Shown: positions 25,051 to 33,898 of the stretch, piece by piece
Numbering within the stretch: position 1 is the first letter of the stretch
Layout: the number at the start of each line of letters is the position of its first letter
Assembly (NCBI GenBank): GCA_963675935.2
Contig: OY780964.2
Coordinates: 682,001 to 746,000 of the forward strand
Source of the DNA: G963675935 sp963675935
Lineage (GTDB): Bacteria; Planctomycetota; Planctomycetia; Pirellulales; Thermoguttaceae
Length of the DNA: 64,000 bases
Reading direction: 5' to 3'
Program-made: the position numbers and the translations under genes
The notes under the pieces: generated by a model
Told to the model about the DNA's origin: nothing
What the model saw: the letters and a program-made list of their open reading frames with translations, nothing else
The model's database searches: none

Positions 25051-26709
25051 GTGGTCAAATCTCCCACCCAACAGAAGCATCTCAAACTTTACACGGAGCA
25101 GCCGCCCAAACCCGTCCGACCGCCGATCGAGGCCGTTGGGTGTCTGGCGGAGTTGTTGCAGTCGTTTGAAACGGCCACGGGCTGCCCGCTGCGGTATGTG
25201 CCGGTCGCGTATTCCAAGGACAAGGAATGGAACGCCGCGACGTGGTCGGCCCCCGTCTGCGATCGGCCAAAACACCCCGCGGGTTTCCTGGTCCTGATGC
25301 CGTCGAAGAAAGGGGTGAGAGGCGAGAGGAGCGCGGAGCGGGAGGAGAGGAAGACGACTGCGCCAGGTGGCAAACACGGCCACACTCCCAAGGCTTCTGA
25401 AAAACTGGCCGGCTCCATCGCCGATCTGCTCGGCGACTTGCTGCAAACTCGGTACGCGCTGCGACATCGCGAGGCCGAACTGGCCGCCGGAGTTCCCGTG
25501 GTCCCGCGTCCTGAGGAACCAAAACATCTGGCCGAGCGATTGGAAGAGGTATTGCGGGCCGGGGCGGAAGCCGTCGGCTGCCATGCCGCCGCGGCTTATT
25601 TGCTCGACGAGGGCACCACAAGCTTGAAACTGCGTTGCTCGTGGGGACTGCCTTTCGAGCGGCTCACGGCGCCAGCCCGACCGCTGAAAGGGGCCATCGC
25701 CGACCTCGAAGCACTGCTGGGCCACGCCGTAGTGCTCGACAATCCCGAGATTATGCACACGTGGAACGTGCCCGAAAACTACCCGACGGCCGTCTGCGTT
25801 CCAATCGCCACGGCGACCACGCTGCTGGGCACGCTTTGGGTCTTCTGCGACGAGCATCGCGATTTCAACGACCGCGAAACGAACATTTTGGAGGTCGTCG
25901 CCGGACGGCTCGCCTCGGATTTCGAGCGTGAAATGCTTGTGCGGGCGGGGGTGGACGGAGCGAATCTGCAAAAACAAGTCGCTGCCGCCGAACGGTTGCA
26001 GCGGAACGAATTGCCGACGATCGCGCCGCTGCTGGACGGCTGGGACGTAGCCGGACAGACCATGCAAACCGAGGGCGTCGGCAGTGCGTTCCACGACTGG
26101 TTCAGTTTGCCCAAGGGCTTGTTGGCCGTGGCGGTGGGCCGGGCCGACGAACGGGGCATCGCCGGCGCCCTGACGGCCAACGCCGTCAAGACCGCGCTGC
26201 GCAGCCACGCCCGATACCATCATCTGGCTGAACGCATCCTTCGACAGGTCAACTTGACGCTTTGGACCGGCTCGGCGGGCGATCGGCGAGTCGCGTTGTT
26301 TCACGGATTGATCGAGACGGCGACGGGCCGGGTAAATTGTGCGGTGGCCGGTCGGCCTTCAGTGGTGCTGTTGCGCGGCGACGGCTGGCAATCGTTAAGC
26401 CGGAACGCCGTTCGTTTGGGAGAGAGTCCCGAGGCCGATTTCGAGCAATTCGACCAAGAACTTCAGCCGGGCGAGGCGATTTTGGTTTTCACCGGCGGCG
26501 TTGCCGGTGGCGAGGGCGGAGCATTGGAGGAGACATTGCTGGGGGACGCCTTGCGTGGCAAGCTCGATCTTTCGGCCGGGGAGTTGGTCGCCGCTGCCCG
26601 AGCGGCACTTGACGCCAAGGACGGAGAAGCGGCCGGCGGCGTCAGCCCGCTTCTTCCGGGCGGGATTCCCGACCGTTCTATTTTGGTGGTCAAGCGGACC
26701 CCGGCTTGA
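25051..26709 (+). CDS. GAF-domain protein with degenerate PP2C/SpoIIE-like domain
   Basis: About 552 residues from GTG 25051; upstream starts back to 24883 are possible. A ~80-residue N-terminal region (VKSPTQQKHLKLYTEQ) is followed by a charged, repeat-like tract (~84-112). A GAF domain spans ~165-310 (VLRAGAEAVGCHAAAAYLLD to LWVFCDEHRDFNDRE). The C-terminal ~240 residues follow the SpoIIE/RsbU phosphatase pattern, but the metal-binding acidic positions are replaced: GGDFYD appears as GSAFHD, GDVSGKG as GRADERG, and the TDG strand as TGGVAG. I therefore expect a non-catalytic sensor or scaffold. Family-level alignment would be needed to confirm this. Confidence 0.75.
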   Translation: MVKSPTQQKHLKLYTEQPPKPVRPPIEAVGCLAELLQSFETATGCPLRYVPVAYSKDKEWNAATWSAPVCDRPKHPAGFLVLMPSKKGVRGERSAEREERKTTAPGGKHGHTPKASEKLAGSIADLLGDLLQTRYALRHREAELAAGVPVVPRPEEPKHLAERLEEVLRAGAEAVGCHAAAAYLLDEGTTSLKLRCSWGLPFERLTAPARPLKGAIADLEALLGHAVVLDNPEIMHTWNVPENYPTAVCVPIATATTLLGTLWVFCDEHRDFNDRETNILEVVAGRLASDFEREMLVRAGVDGANLQKQVAAAERLQRNELPTIAPLLDGWDVAGQTMQTEGVGSAFHDWFSLPKGLLAVAVGRADERGIAGALTANAVKTALRSHARYHHLAERILRQVNLTLWTGSAGDRRVALFHGLIETATGRVNCAVAGRPSVVLLRGDGWQSLSRNAVRLGESPEADFEQFDQELQPGEAILVFTGGVAGGEGGALEETLLGDALRGKLDLSAGELVAAARAALDAKDGEAAGGVSPLLPGGIPDRSILVVKRTPA

Positions 26710-26742
26710 CGACGGACGTGTGGCCGGTAGACTGAAGGTTTT

Positions 26743-26826
<84 letters not shown>

Positions 26827-26838
26827 CTGTTGCAGCAT

Positions 26839-26871
26839 AAGGACTTACGTCAAATCGGCGTGAGTCCTTTT
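26839..26871 (+). terminator. probable intrinsic terminator after tRNA-Leu
   Basis: AAGGACTTACG pairs with CGTGAGTCCTT (one G-T pair) around a 9-base loop and runs into TTTTGCGTTT, 13 bases after the tRNA end. Confidence 0.75.
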
Positions 26872-26960
26872 GCGTTTCTTGGCTTGGTTATTTGACACGG
26901 TATCGCAAATGTATCATGCCCGGTTGCAGGATGTTGCTCATCCACCCTCGGCTAGCAGCC

Positions 26961-27078
26961 TGTTGAAAAAGTAATTTTCGGATTGTAGGAGGCGACTCCT
27001 GTCGCCGATTTTCCGGTGTTTTTTCCGCACAATCGGCGATGGGAGTCGCCTCCTACAGACTTTTTCAACGGGCTGCTA
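26961..27078. repeat. inverted repeat between tRNA-Leu and the RDD gene
   Basis: AGCCTGTTGAAAAAGT with GTAGGAGGCGACTCC is mirrored by GGAGTCGCCTCCTAC and ACTTTTTCAACGGGCTGCT, giving TIR-like ends around an inner palindrome. The rest of 26827-27139 holds only the terminator. A partial copy of the end is at 37011-37026. Confidence 0.85.
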
Positions 27079-27139
27079 AGTGGAAGTCACTCAGAGGGGG
27101 GTGTTCGCTGGAAAAACCTACAACGGGCCGCAAAGCTGT

Positions 27140-28024
27140 TCATTCCGTTTTGGTTGTTTCCAACCTGTCGTCCACGACAATCGCAGGAGTGATCGGCGCG
27201 GGCGGAAGCGCCGGCGCGGCGAACGGCGAAACGCCGCGCTCGGCAATCGGCTCCGTCCGGTCGGCAATGAACGCGCGGCGATACAGCCCGCAAAGCAACA
27301 TGTCGAGATCGGTGTCGGCCGGAAGCTGAAATTTTTGCCGAAGCGGGTCGCCGACGTGCCGGGCGATTTCCAGCCGCCGCCCGCGCGAAAACACCCGACG
27401 CCGCTGCACGTAAGCGGCCAGCGCCCGGGCAAGCGAACGGCTCGGCAGGAACGTCGGGGTGATTTGCGCGGCGATGCGGAGAGCCTCCGGCTCGGCCATC
27501 GGCGCCACGCCGCGGAGTTGCCGCCGTTGCTCGACCACGACCATCGTGCCGGCTGCAATGTCGCCGAGCCGCTGGAATCGGTCGTTGAGAATCGCCGAGA
27601 GCAATCCCACTTGATAGAGCCACATCGGCTGGGCATCGACCTCGCGAAGAATGTTCCGCAAGATGGCTTGAAGCGGCGTGATCGGTTGGCCTTCGATCGA
27701 GACGACGCGGATGCCCATCATCCATTTGCCGGGCGTTTGTCCGTTCCACAGGGCCTCGAACAGGCCGCCGTAAAACCAAGACAGAACGAACCAGAGCACC
27801 AGGGTGAGGCCCATGCCGAGTCCCTCGATGCCGGCGGCGCCGAATGCCAACGAGGAGACGATCAACGTGACGGCGCCCACCACGATGCGAATCACCGTAT
27901 CGATCAGAAACGCCGGCAGCCGGCGGAACGGCCCCGCCACACGGTACTGGAAGGTGATATTTTCGGGCGTAACGATTTCGATGCGGGTGTCGAGTTGCGA
28001 GTTTTGCCCGTTAGCGCCGTTCAT
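27140..28024 (-). CDS. RDD-family membrane protein
   Basis: 294 residues from Met 28024 (28033 also possible). The RDD domain spans ~15-150: FRRLPAFLIDTVIRIVVGAV with the family's Arg-Asp pair, then a second span (LGMGLTLVLWFVLSWFYGGL), NGQTPGKWMMGIRVVS and RFQRLGDIAAGTMVV. About three membrane segments are expected. The C-terminal half is soluble and basic, and ends in a Pro/Ala-rich tail. RDD proteins are of varied or unknown function. In planctomycetes they often sit near SpoIIM-type genes; here such a gene is 9 kb away. The 64-bp duplicate of the end of the AsmA-like gene lies directly upstream. Confidence 0.85.
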   Translation of the reverse strand: MNGANGQNSQLDTRIEIVTPENITFQYRVAGPFRRLPAFLIDTVIRIVVGAVTLIVSSLAFGAAGIEGLGMGLTLVLWFVLSWFYGGLFEALWNGQTPGKWMMGIRVVSIEGQPITPLQAILRNILREVDAQPMWLYQVGLLSAILNDRFQRLGDIAAGTMVVVEQRRQLRGVAPMAEPEALRIAAQITPTFLPSRSLARALAAYVQRRRVFSRGRRLEIARHVGDPLRQKFQLPADTDLDMLLCGLYRRAFIADRTEPIAERGVSPFAAPALPPAPITPAIVVDDRLETTKTE

Positions 28025-28040
28025 GCACCCCATTGTACCT

Positions 28041-28104
28041 ACTTTTTCGGCGTGAACAACCGGTTCAACTCGCCCTCGATGACGTTGCCGGCCGCCTTTT
28101 GCAG
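28041..28104. repeat. 64-bp duplicate of the 3' end of the AsmA-like gene
   Basis: This matches 30254-30317 in direct orientation with two differences. The latter is the last ~21 codons of the AsmA-like gene; the copy here is a detached fragment. The pair brackets 28105-30253. Confidence 0.92.
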
Positions 28105-28107
28105 CAG

Positions 28108-28250
28108 GGTAGCACCGATAGCTTGGCTATCGGTGTGCCGCAGGCATGAGAGGCATTTTTGAGAAAGGCGGGAATTGTCGCACTGGTTCACATTTCCCAG
28201 AAAACCTCTTGCGGCTTCGCCGCCCCGATAGACAAGCTATCGGGGCCACC
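28108..28250. repeat. inverted repeat near the left end of the accessory island
   Basis: ACCGATAGCTTGGCTATCGG near 28116 and CCCGATAGACAAGCTATCGG near 28227 are related palindromes bounding a ~100-bp gene-free stretch. Confidence 0.7.
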
Positions 28251-28333
28251 CGCGAGCTTGTTCAGAACCTCAGGCTGAGGTAGAATTAGTTGCAGTGGTT
28301 CGCTGCTACGCTCTTGGAAAACTGGACGCGGTT

Positions 28334-28555
28334 ATGGCCCCAATCACGGTTGAAGTCGATATCGAGCACGGCAGGTTGACGCCCAGGCAACCGGACTTGT
28401 TGCCAGAAATGGGCACGGGGCTGTTGACGATCTTGCCGCGATCCGAGAGGAGCGTTCCGTCACGGAGTCGCGTCAGCCTGCCGCTGGTTCATTGTGTGCC
28501 CGGAACGCTTCTGAATCCAACGCCCGAGGATCTCGATGAAAGCCTCTGGGGTTAG
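28334..28555 (+). CDS. putative antitoxin of a PIN-type pair
   Basis: 73 residues from ATG 28334. The N-terminal half, ITVEVDIEHGRLTPRQPD and LLPEMGTGLLTIL, resembles short planctomycete/cyanobacterial antitoxin-like proteins, with a strand carrying DhGR and a terminal LLTIL. The C-terminus is unremarkable (TPEDLDESLWG). The coding start of a PIN-domain fragment overlaps its end by 20 bases, as in true operons. Because the partner is truncated, the system is probably dead, and the antitoxin may persist as a relic. Confidence 0.55.
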   Translation: MAPITVEVDIEHGRLTPRQPDLLPEMGTGLLTILPRSERSVPSRSRVSLPLVHCVPGTLLNPTPEDLDESLWG

Positions 28556-28664
28556 TCTGGTGGACGCAAACGTATGGCTTGCCCTTGCGGTCGACGGCCA
28601 TATCCATCATGACGCGGACCTGACCGGTTTTCCGGGGCTTTCCGTCAATCTGCTGGCGCGGTGA
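28536..28664 (+). pseudogene. truncated PIN-domain toxin
   Basis: 42 codons. MKASGVSLVDANVWLALAVD followed by GHIHH is the canonical start of VapC-type PIN toxins, with the first acidic ligand in VDANVW. Sequence similarity stops after about 25 residues, and the remaining two thirds, including the later acidic residues, are missing. It starts inside the preceding antitoxin gene in a different frame. It looks like a fragment left after a rearrangement. Confidence 0.6.
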
Positions 28665-28752
28665 CGTCCTTCCGTCGCCTCCACGGGCAGGCCAACAGCA
28701 CGCCGCCCGCGAACGCATGGCCCCTTGGGTGCATGATGCTCAAATTCATAGA

Positions 28753-28771
28753 ATTAAAGACTCCCGACCCC
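28753..28771. repeat. 19-bp inverted repeat, left copy, flanking the DUF1080 gene
   Basis: ATTAAAGACTCCCGACCCC is perfectly complementary to 29768-29786. Confidence 0.9.
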
Positions 28772-28808
28772 GTGATTCCCGACCGCGGCATTGCGGCGTA
28801 CAATCGTG

Positions 28809-29711
28809 TCACTCTCTTCTGTCAATATCAGTGATGTCCCCTTTGTGCGTCGCAGATGGCAACCTTTTTAGAGTTGGCGCTTCATCCTTCGGGATCGCCC
28901 GCACTCTAATGCTCCGAAACCACGCAGTCTCACCAAGCGGGTCGATCGTTAAATGGTAGCCATGCTTCTTGACCTTGAACCAATGATCGAGAAGAGGGTT
29001 ACCCGATTTCAGCGCTCGCGTCCAACTTGCGTCACGCAGATCGGTTTCCAGTATTTTCTTTCCGTTCAACCAATGCTGGACTAACGGGCCGCGGCAGAGC
29101 ATTCGCGATTCGTTCCACTGCCCGACCGGCCGTCGAGCCTCCTTATCGGGGGATTGGGTTGTGGTATACGGAGCCCATTTACTCGGAATGGTAATTTCTT
29201 CCGTCGCAACAAGCTCGATATCACGCTCTCCGGCGAAATAACCACAAGAGAGATGTCCCGTCCAGTTCTCTTCGGTGCGTTCCCCGAATGGATAAGTGCC
29301 GATCGAGAAGTGGCCGGCCAACACCATACCATCGGGCAAGGGTTGAGGTATCGCTACGTCGGGGGCCTCCTTCCAATCGAATCGTAGTTCAAAGTCGCCT
29401 GGAACGACTTTATTGCGACACTCGAGGACCCTGATTTTAGGCCACGAATATAAGGCTGGAAAGTAGATTGCACCATCTTTTACCGTCCAAGGTTCTTTCT
29501 GCGGCCCGCCAATTTCTTCCGGCCAAGGTCCATCTTGCGGTTTCCCGGTGGCAAGACTTTTCGCCCCCCAGCCGTCAAGATTTTTCCCATTGAAGAGCAG
29601 TTGAAAGCCCTGCCGCTTTTCCTGTTGCGTGAGCGTGTTTGGCTCCGCAGCGGATAGGTGACAAACGGGATTTACGACCAGAACTACAGCGAGATAAAGC
29701 GTCGGTCTCAT
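28809..29711 (-). CDS. secreted DUF1080 (3-keto-disaccharide hydrolase-type) protein
   Basis: 300 residues from Met 29711 (29726 possible). The N-terminus is a signal peptide (MRPTLYLAVVLVVNPVCHLSAAEP), so it is exported. The DUF1080 start is classical: GFQLLFNGKNLDGWG, followed by WTVKDGAIYFP and DFELRFDWKE. The later WNESRMLCRGPLVQHWLNGK and the end WFRSIRVRAIP are also typical. It is a concanavalin-like beta-sandwich, and some members act on 3-keto-glycosides. Strikingly, the gene is bracketed by a perfect 19-bp inverted repeat (28753-28771 and 29768-29786), as if it were cargo of a small mobile unit. Confidence 0.85.
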   Translation of the reverse strand: MRPTLYLAVVLVVNPVCHLSAAEPNTLTQQEKRQGFQLLFNGKNLDGWGAKSLATGKPQDGPWPEEIGGPQKEPWTVKDGAIYFPALYSWPKIRVLECRNKVVPGDFELRFDWKEAPDVAIPQPLPDGMVLAGHFSIGTYPFGERTEENWTGHLSCGYFAGERDIELVATEEITIPSKWAPYTTTQSPDKEARRPVGQWNESRMLCRGPLVQHWLNGKKILETDLRDASWTRALKSGNPLLDHWFKVKKHGYHLTIDPLGETAWFRSIRVRAIPKDEAPTLKRLPSATHKGDITDIDRRE

Positions 29712-29767
29712 AGTGATCACGTGCATAAGTTACGATCTGACGGTCCAGACAGCGACCGATTAATTCA

Positions 29768-29786
29768 GGGGTCGGGAGTCTTTAAT
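29768..29786. repeat. 19-bp inverted repeat, right copy, flanking the DUF1080 gene
   Basis: GGGGTCGGGAGTCTTTAAT is the exact complement of 28753-28771. Between here and 29986 I see no gene. Confidence 0.9.
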
Positions 29787-29986
29787 CTTGTCGCGGTTCA
29801 TGTTCCAAAGCCCACGGACAAGATGCCCATAATGTACGAGAATGGGGTTGGGCCGTCAAACAGTTCGGAAGGGGGTGGAATTCGCAACAACGGAAAAGAA
29901 AACGGAACAGGTCCGATATTGAAAAACAGGTAAGGCGTGGGAATCCCCGGCCGTATCATGCACTGCAAGAGTGCCTCCGGTGGACT

Positions 29987-30232
29987 TCACGCCAATACCC
30001 GCATGTTTTCGTATAGAAACTCCGGCGCCAAGTCGGCGCCGTTGGCCCAAACTATTGTTTGCAGCTCCGGGTCAATCCGGAACTCTCGGAACGCTGCCTC
30101 GCTCTTCAGTGGGGCGAACATCTCGCCATCCAGTTCGCCCTGCAGATCAATCTCTCCCTCAGCTCCGTCGTTGAATCGAAGCCAAATTACGTAGTCATGC
30201 AAGTATCTTGCTTCTCGAACGTGCAAGATCAT
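29987..30232 (-). CDS. DUF2442 protein
   Basis: 81 residues from ATG 30232, with GGAG 8 bases upstream. The sequence reads REARYLHDYVIWLRFNDGAE, GEIDLQGELDGEMFAPLKS, FREFRIDPELQTIVWANGAD and APEFLYENM, which is the DUF2442 signature. Such proteins are commonly paired with DUF4160 in small cassettes and are thought to be DNA- or partner-binding antitoxin-like proteins; the function is not established. It lies 19 bp downstream of the AsmA-like gene stop on the same strand, inside the accessory island. Confidence 0.78.
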   Translation of the reverse strand: MILHVREARYLHDYVIWLRFNDGAEGEIDLQGELDGEMFAPLKSEAAFREFRIDPELQTIVWANGADLAPEFLYENMRVLA

Positions 30233-30251
30233 TTTGTTTACTCCAACCACA

Positions 30252-33200
30252 TTACTTTTTCGGCGTAAACAACCGGTTCAACTCGCCCTCAATGACGTTG
30301 CCGGCCGCCTTTTGCAGGAATTGGCGGGTGTAGTTCTGCATCACCTTCTCGTCGAGCGCGGGCTTGGCGAGCGTTCCACGCAGCGGCACGGCGATCGTCT
30401 GGTTTCGCATCGCCTGCGCGAGCGTCGTGTTGCCGGCCGTCCATTTCGAGGGCACCGGCATTTCGGCCACGATGTCCAACGAGTATGGCTGCTCCAAGCC
30501 GACCGAGCCGCGGGTGCGGATCGTGATGTCGGGGAAGACCAGTTCGAGCTTGCTGTGCGATACGCGTCCCTTGGCCACCTGGAACGGCACGACCGACTCG
30601 CGCCGCAGTTCCGCGGCCGAGGCCCGGTTCTGAAACACGCTCAACGTCTGCAACATCGGGCTGGAAGCGATCGACATCGAGTGGACGGTGAACCGCCCGG
30701 TCACCTCCGACTTCATCTTCGCATTTTTGAACGGGATGCGGCACGTGTCGAGGTCGATGGAGAATGTTCCCTGAACGCCCGACGCCCCGGACAGCGACGG
30801 CGCGATGAACTTCAACAACGTCGCGCACATCGCCGGATCGACCCGAACCCGCTCGACCAGCGGTCCCTTGGGCAACGTCAACTCCATCGGGCTGGGCGTA
30901 AGCCGCACGCGCGGCGCTAAATGCACCTTGCCACCGCTGACGGGCAAATCGAGCGGCTCGATCTGCGCCGCGCCGTTGGCCATCGACGCCTTCACGTCGG
31001 CTGCTCCCAGCGGGAATCCATAGATGCTGCCGCCGCTGGAACGAAAATCGACGGCGGCCGAACCCGCGGCCAGCGAGAACGGCCCGCGATACCAGGCCGA
31101 CGACGATCCGCGGCCCGTCATGCCGATGTTCGGGCCAAGCCACGGGCGGAGAAGCGCGGTCAGCCGCTCCAAATCGTAACTCAATTTGCCGTCGAGCTGC
31201 GCGTTGTATTGTTCCGTCACCGGGGCAAGGCGTCCGGCGGCGTTGGCGGCCAGCGCGCTCGATTGCAACTCGCATCGCGAGAGCAGCAGCGTTTTCGTTT
31301 TCGTGTCGTAGTCGCCTTCGGCGAGCAGTTGCACTTTCGGTTCCTGAAACTGCTGGCCCGACGAGTCAATGACGATCAAATTGACGAGTTCGGCGGTGGT
31401 GTTGCCGCGGACGACGCCGGCGGTTTGCTGCAATTGGGCGGCGCCCTGGAGCTGCCCGGCCATGCGAAACGTCGCGGGCGTTTTGGGGTCGTTCAAGCAT
31501 TGCGATAGACGGCCCGCGTCGGCTTGATATTTCAACGTGCCGGAGAGTTCCGTCGAACCGACGGCCGGCATCGACGCCACAACGTTGTTGGCCTCGACGG
31601 CCACGGTCGGGCAAGTGAGCGAGGCCGATTGGACTTGCAGCCGCCGCTTCGCCTGATCCCAGGAGCCGGCTGCCGCGGCATCGACCCGCGTTTCGTTGAC
31701 ATTCAGCCAGGGCGTGTTGACAACCAACGGCGCGGCGGCGAACCGCAATCCGCGCAGCTCGACCGCGCTGGTCGAAGCGGCCAACTGGGCTTCCAATCCG
31801 TAGCCCCCGGCAAGCTTCCACTCGTTGGCCGGCAGCCACGCGGCCAGTCGGGCGGGCCAATTTTGCAGTTGCCCCTGCATCGAAACGCCGACCGGCCACG
31901 ACGTGTCGGCGTGAATGCCCTCGACGGGCGACAAGAGCCGAGCGTCGATCTGATCGGCCCCGCTCTTCACGGTCAGCGTGGCGGCGTCGATTCGCGTGGC
32001 GGCGTCGAAATTGGTCACGCCTTTCGCCGAGGCGAACAAGATCACGCTTTCCTCGCGCCAGGGCAATTGGTTGGGCATCGCCCATTGAAAGCCGCGAATT
32101 TCGATGTTGGCCCCGGCGTCGAACTGCCGCTGCGGCGAGCGGCGCCAATCGAGTTTGCCGGAACCTTCGCCGGCGAATTGCAGGCCGCCGAAATCGACGA
32201 ATTGGCCCAACTGGTCGGCGAGCCGCTGGAGGCTGAACGCCAGCGTGGCGTTCAGAGCGTCGGCGTTGCCCGCGGCTTGAACGACGAGGAAGTCGGATTC
32301 GCACCGCAGTTTGTCGATGACCGGAGCGCCGCCGGATTCTTCGTGGGCGTCGAGCACGGCCGAGAGCGGTTTTTGCCAAACGATTTGACGTCCGTTGTTC
32401 GTGGCCGTGAGGTTTGCCGTCTCGACCTGCGCGTGCCACACGGCATTGTCTTTGGCGGGCCGGCTGCTTGCCGCCCATTGCATGGCGCCGCTATTGATCT
32501 GCATTTGCGGACGGAGGTGCAGCGTGGCGGGCAACATTTGTGCAAGCTTCGCAAGATCGATCTGGCCGCTGAACTCCTGCCTCTCGCGCAAGAGCGAGTT
32601 GACCGAAAAGCCGTCTTTCCCACCAAGCGGCAATGTGCCGGCGAGCGTGGCCCGGCCGAAATCGCAATCGAGCGTCGAGTTTTCGATGACCATCGCCTCG
32701 GGTTGCCACGACGCCTGGCCGGCGACCGTCAGCCGGTCGAGCCGCAGGACGTCGCTTTGCAGCAGCGAGGGCGCGCCCAACGAGAATCCGGACAGGTTCA
32801 GATTGATTTGCGCGGCGTTTTTGTTGGGGGCGTTTTTTTCAGTTGTTTGACTGCTCCAGGCGACGCGGACTTCGGACGAGAGCCGGCCGGTCAACGTGGC
32901 GCCAGTCACGAAACGCGAGGCGACGGCCCTTAGCATCGCCAGCGGAAACTCCTTGACCGTGGCCGTGATTTCCTTGGAAGCCGAGTCCATCTTCACGCCC
33001 GCCGCGAGACTGCCTGCGCCGCCGGGCAGTTGGGCGTCGGGCAAATTGGCGGAGACTTCGACCGCGGTCGTTCCGCCGGCGTCGGCCGACATGCCAAACT
33101 TAACCGCGATTTTTTTGACCTGCCACGCCAAGCCGGTTCGTTGGTCCGTGACCGTTGCACAGCCATCAACGACTTCGATGGCAAGCGTGAATTGCGTCGT

Positions 33201-33677
33201 GGATTTTTCGGTTGAACTAAGATACTTCGACAGGGCGTCCTCGACATTCGTGCCGTCGTCGCGGAGCAAGAGCGAAACATCGGGGTTTGCCAGCCGGAAT
33301 GTTCCGAGATTGGTGTAGTTGCAGAGGATTTTCAACAGCGAGCGGTCGCCCGTGGCCGAGGGCAGCGTGAGCAAGGTCTTGCCCACGGCGTCTTTCACCT
33401 CGACGCCTTCGACGGCGATGGGCGAGAACCAGCCGAGCGATGCCGAGCGGACCGTGACGCTGCCGTTGAGGTCGGCCGTGGCGGTTTTGAGAATCCAGGA
33501 GAACAAGGGCGTCTCGGCCACGATGCTCGGCAGCAGCCAGACGACCACTAGGAGCACGGCCAGGGCGACAAGCAGCCGCCATCGCCGGCGTTTCGATTTT
33601 ACCGAGGTGGAATCGTTGGCGGATTTCGCCGTGCGGTTGGACGAACCGCGATTTTCACTGCCCGCGTTGCCGACCAT
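30252..33677 (-). CDS. large AsmA-like membrane-anchored protein
   Basis: 1141 residues. A basic N-terminus (KSKRRRWRLL) precedes one membrane segment (VALAVLLVVVWLLPSIVAE), then ~1080 residues of repetitive beta-strand sequence facing the periplasm. The opening TADLNGSVTVRSASLGWFSP and VEGVEVKD, and the C-terminal FSIDLDTCRIPFKNAKMKSE resemble the AsmA/TamB/YhdP class, which bridges or supports the cell envelope and lipid transport. I infer the same general class without a specific role. It is divergent from the 926-residue secreted protein gene, which starts 221 bp away. Its last ~21 codons are duplicated at 28041-28104. Confidence 0.72.
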   Translation of the reverse strand: MVGNAGSENRGSSNRTAKSANDSTSVKSKRRRWRLLVALAVLLVVVWLLPSIVAETPLFSWILKTATADLNGSVTVRSASLGWFSPIAVEGVEVKDAVGKTLLTLPSATGDRSLLKILCNYTNLGTFRLANPDVSLLLRDDGTNVEDALSKYLSSTEKSTTQFTLAIEVVDGCATVTDQRTGLAWQVKKIAVKFGMSADAGGTTAVEVSANLPDAQLPGGAGSLAAGVKMDSASKEITATVKEFPLAMLRAVASRFVTGATLTGRLSSEVRVAWSSQTTEKNAPNKNAAQINLNLSGFSLGAPSLLQSDVLRLDRLTVAGQASWQPEAMVIENSTLDCDFGRATLAGTLPLGGKDGFSVNSLLRERQEFSGQIDLAKLAQMLPATLHLRPQMQINSGAMQWAASSRPAKDNAVWHAQVETANLTATNNGRQIVWQKPLSAVLDAHEESGGAPVIDKLRCESDFLVVQAAGNADALNATLAFSLQRLADQLGQFVDFGGLQFAGEGSGKLDWRRSPQRQFDAGANIEIRGFQWAMPNQLPWREESVILFASAKGVTNFDAATRIDAATLTVKSGADQIDARLLSPVEGIHADTSWPVGVSMQGQLQNWPARLAAWLPANEWKLAGGYGLEAQLAASTSAVELRGLRFAAAPLVVNTPWLNVNETRVDAAAAGSWDQAKRRLQVQSASLTCPTVAVEANNVVASMPAVGSTELSGTLKYQADAGRLSQCLNDPKTPATFRMAGQLQGAAQLQQTAGVVRGNTTAELVNLIVIDSSGQQFQEPKVQLLAEGDYDTKTKTLLLSRCELQSSALAANAAGRLAPVTEQYNAQLDGKLSYDLERLTALLRPWLGPNIGMTGRGSSSAWYRGPFSLAAGSAAVDFRSSGGSIYGFPLGAADVKASMANGAAQIEPLDLPVSGGKVHLAPRVRLTPSPMELTLPKGPLVERVRVDPAMCATLLKFIAPSLSGASGVQGTFSIDLDTCRIPFKNAKMKSEVTGRFTVHSMSIASSPMLQTLSVFQNRASAAELRRESVVPFQVAKGRVSHSKLELVFPDITIRTRGSVGLEQPYSLDIVAEMPVPSKWTAGNTTLAQAMRNQTIAVPLRGTLAKPALDEKVMQNYTRQFLQKAAGNVIEGELNRLFTPKK

Positions 33678-33898
33678 AATCTTTGCCTCCGGAAGAGAAC
33701 TTGGGGGGCGGAATTGTAGCGGCCGGCCGTGGGAAAATCCAGATCATCCCGCCGGACGGCCACCCGTTTTTGCCAGCATCACCCCCACGGTAGAGTTGGT
33801 TTTGCGGTTGTTTTCTCGTTGCGAGTCCACTATTATGACGCGGCAGAGCCGCAACCAATTGGGACTTAGAATTTAGAAACAAAGGAGAAAACCACGCC

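Noticed and set aside
28473..28718. 81-codon minus-strand frame over the PIN fragment
   Set aside because: It has no recognisable domain. The plus-strand reading gives a clear PIN start and antitoxin-like partner.
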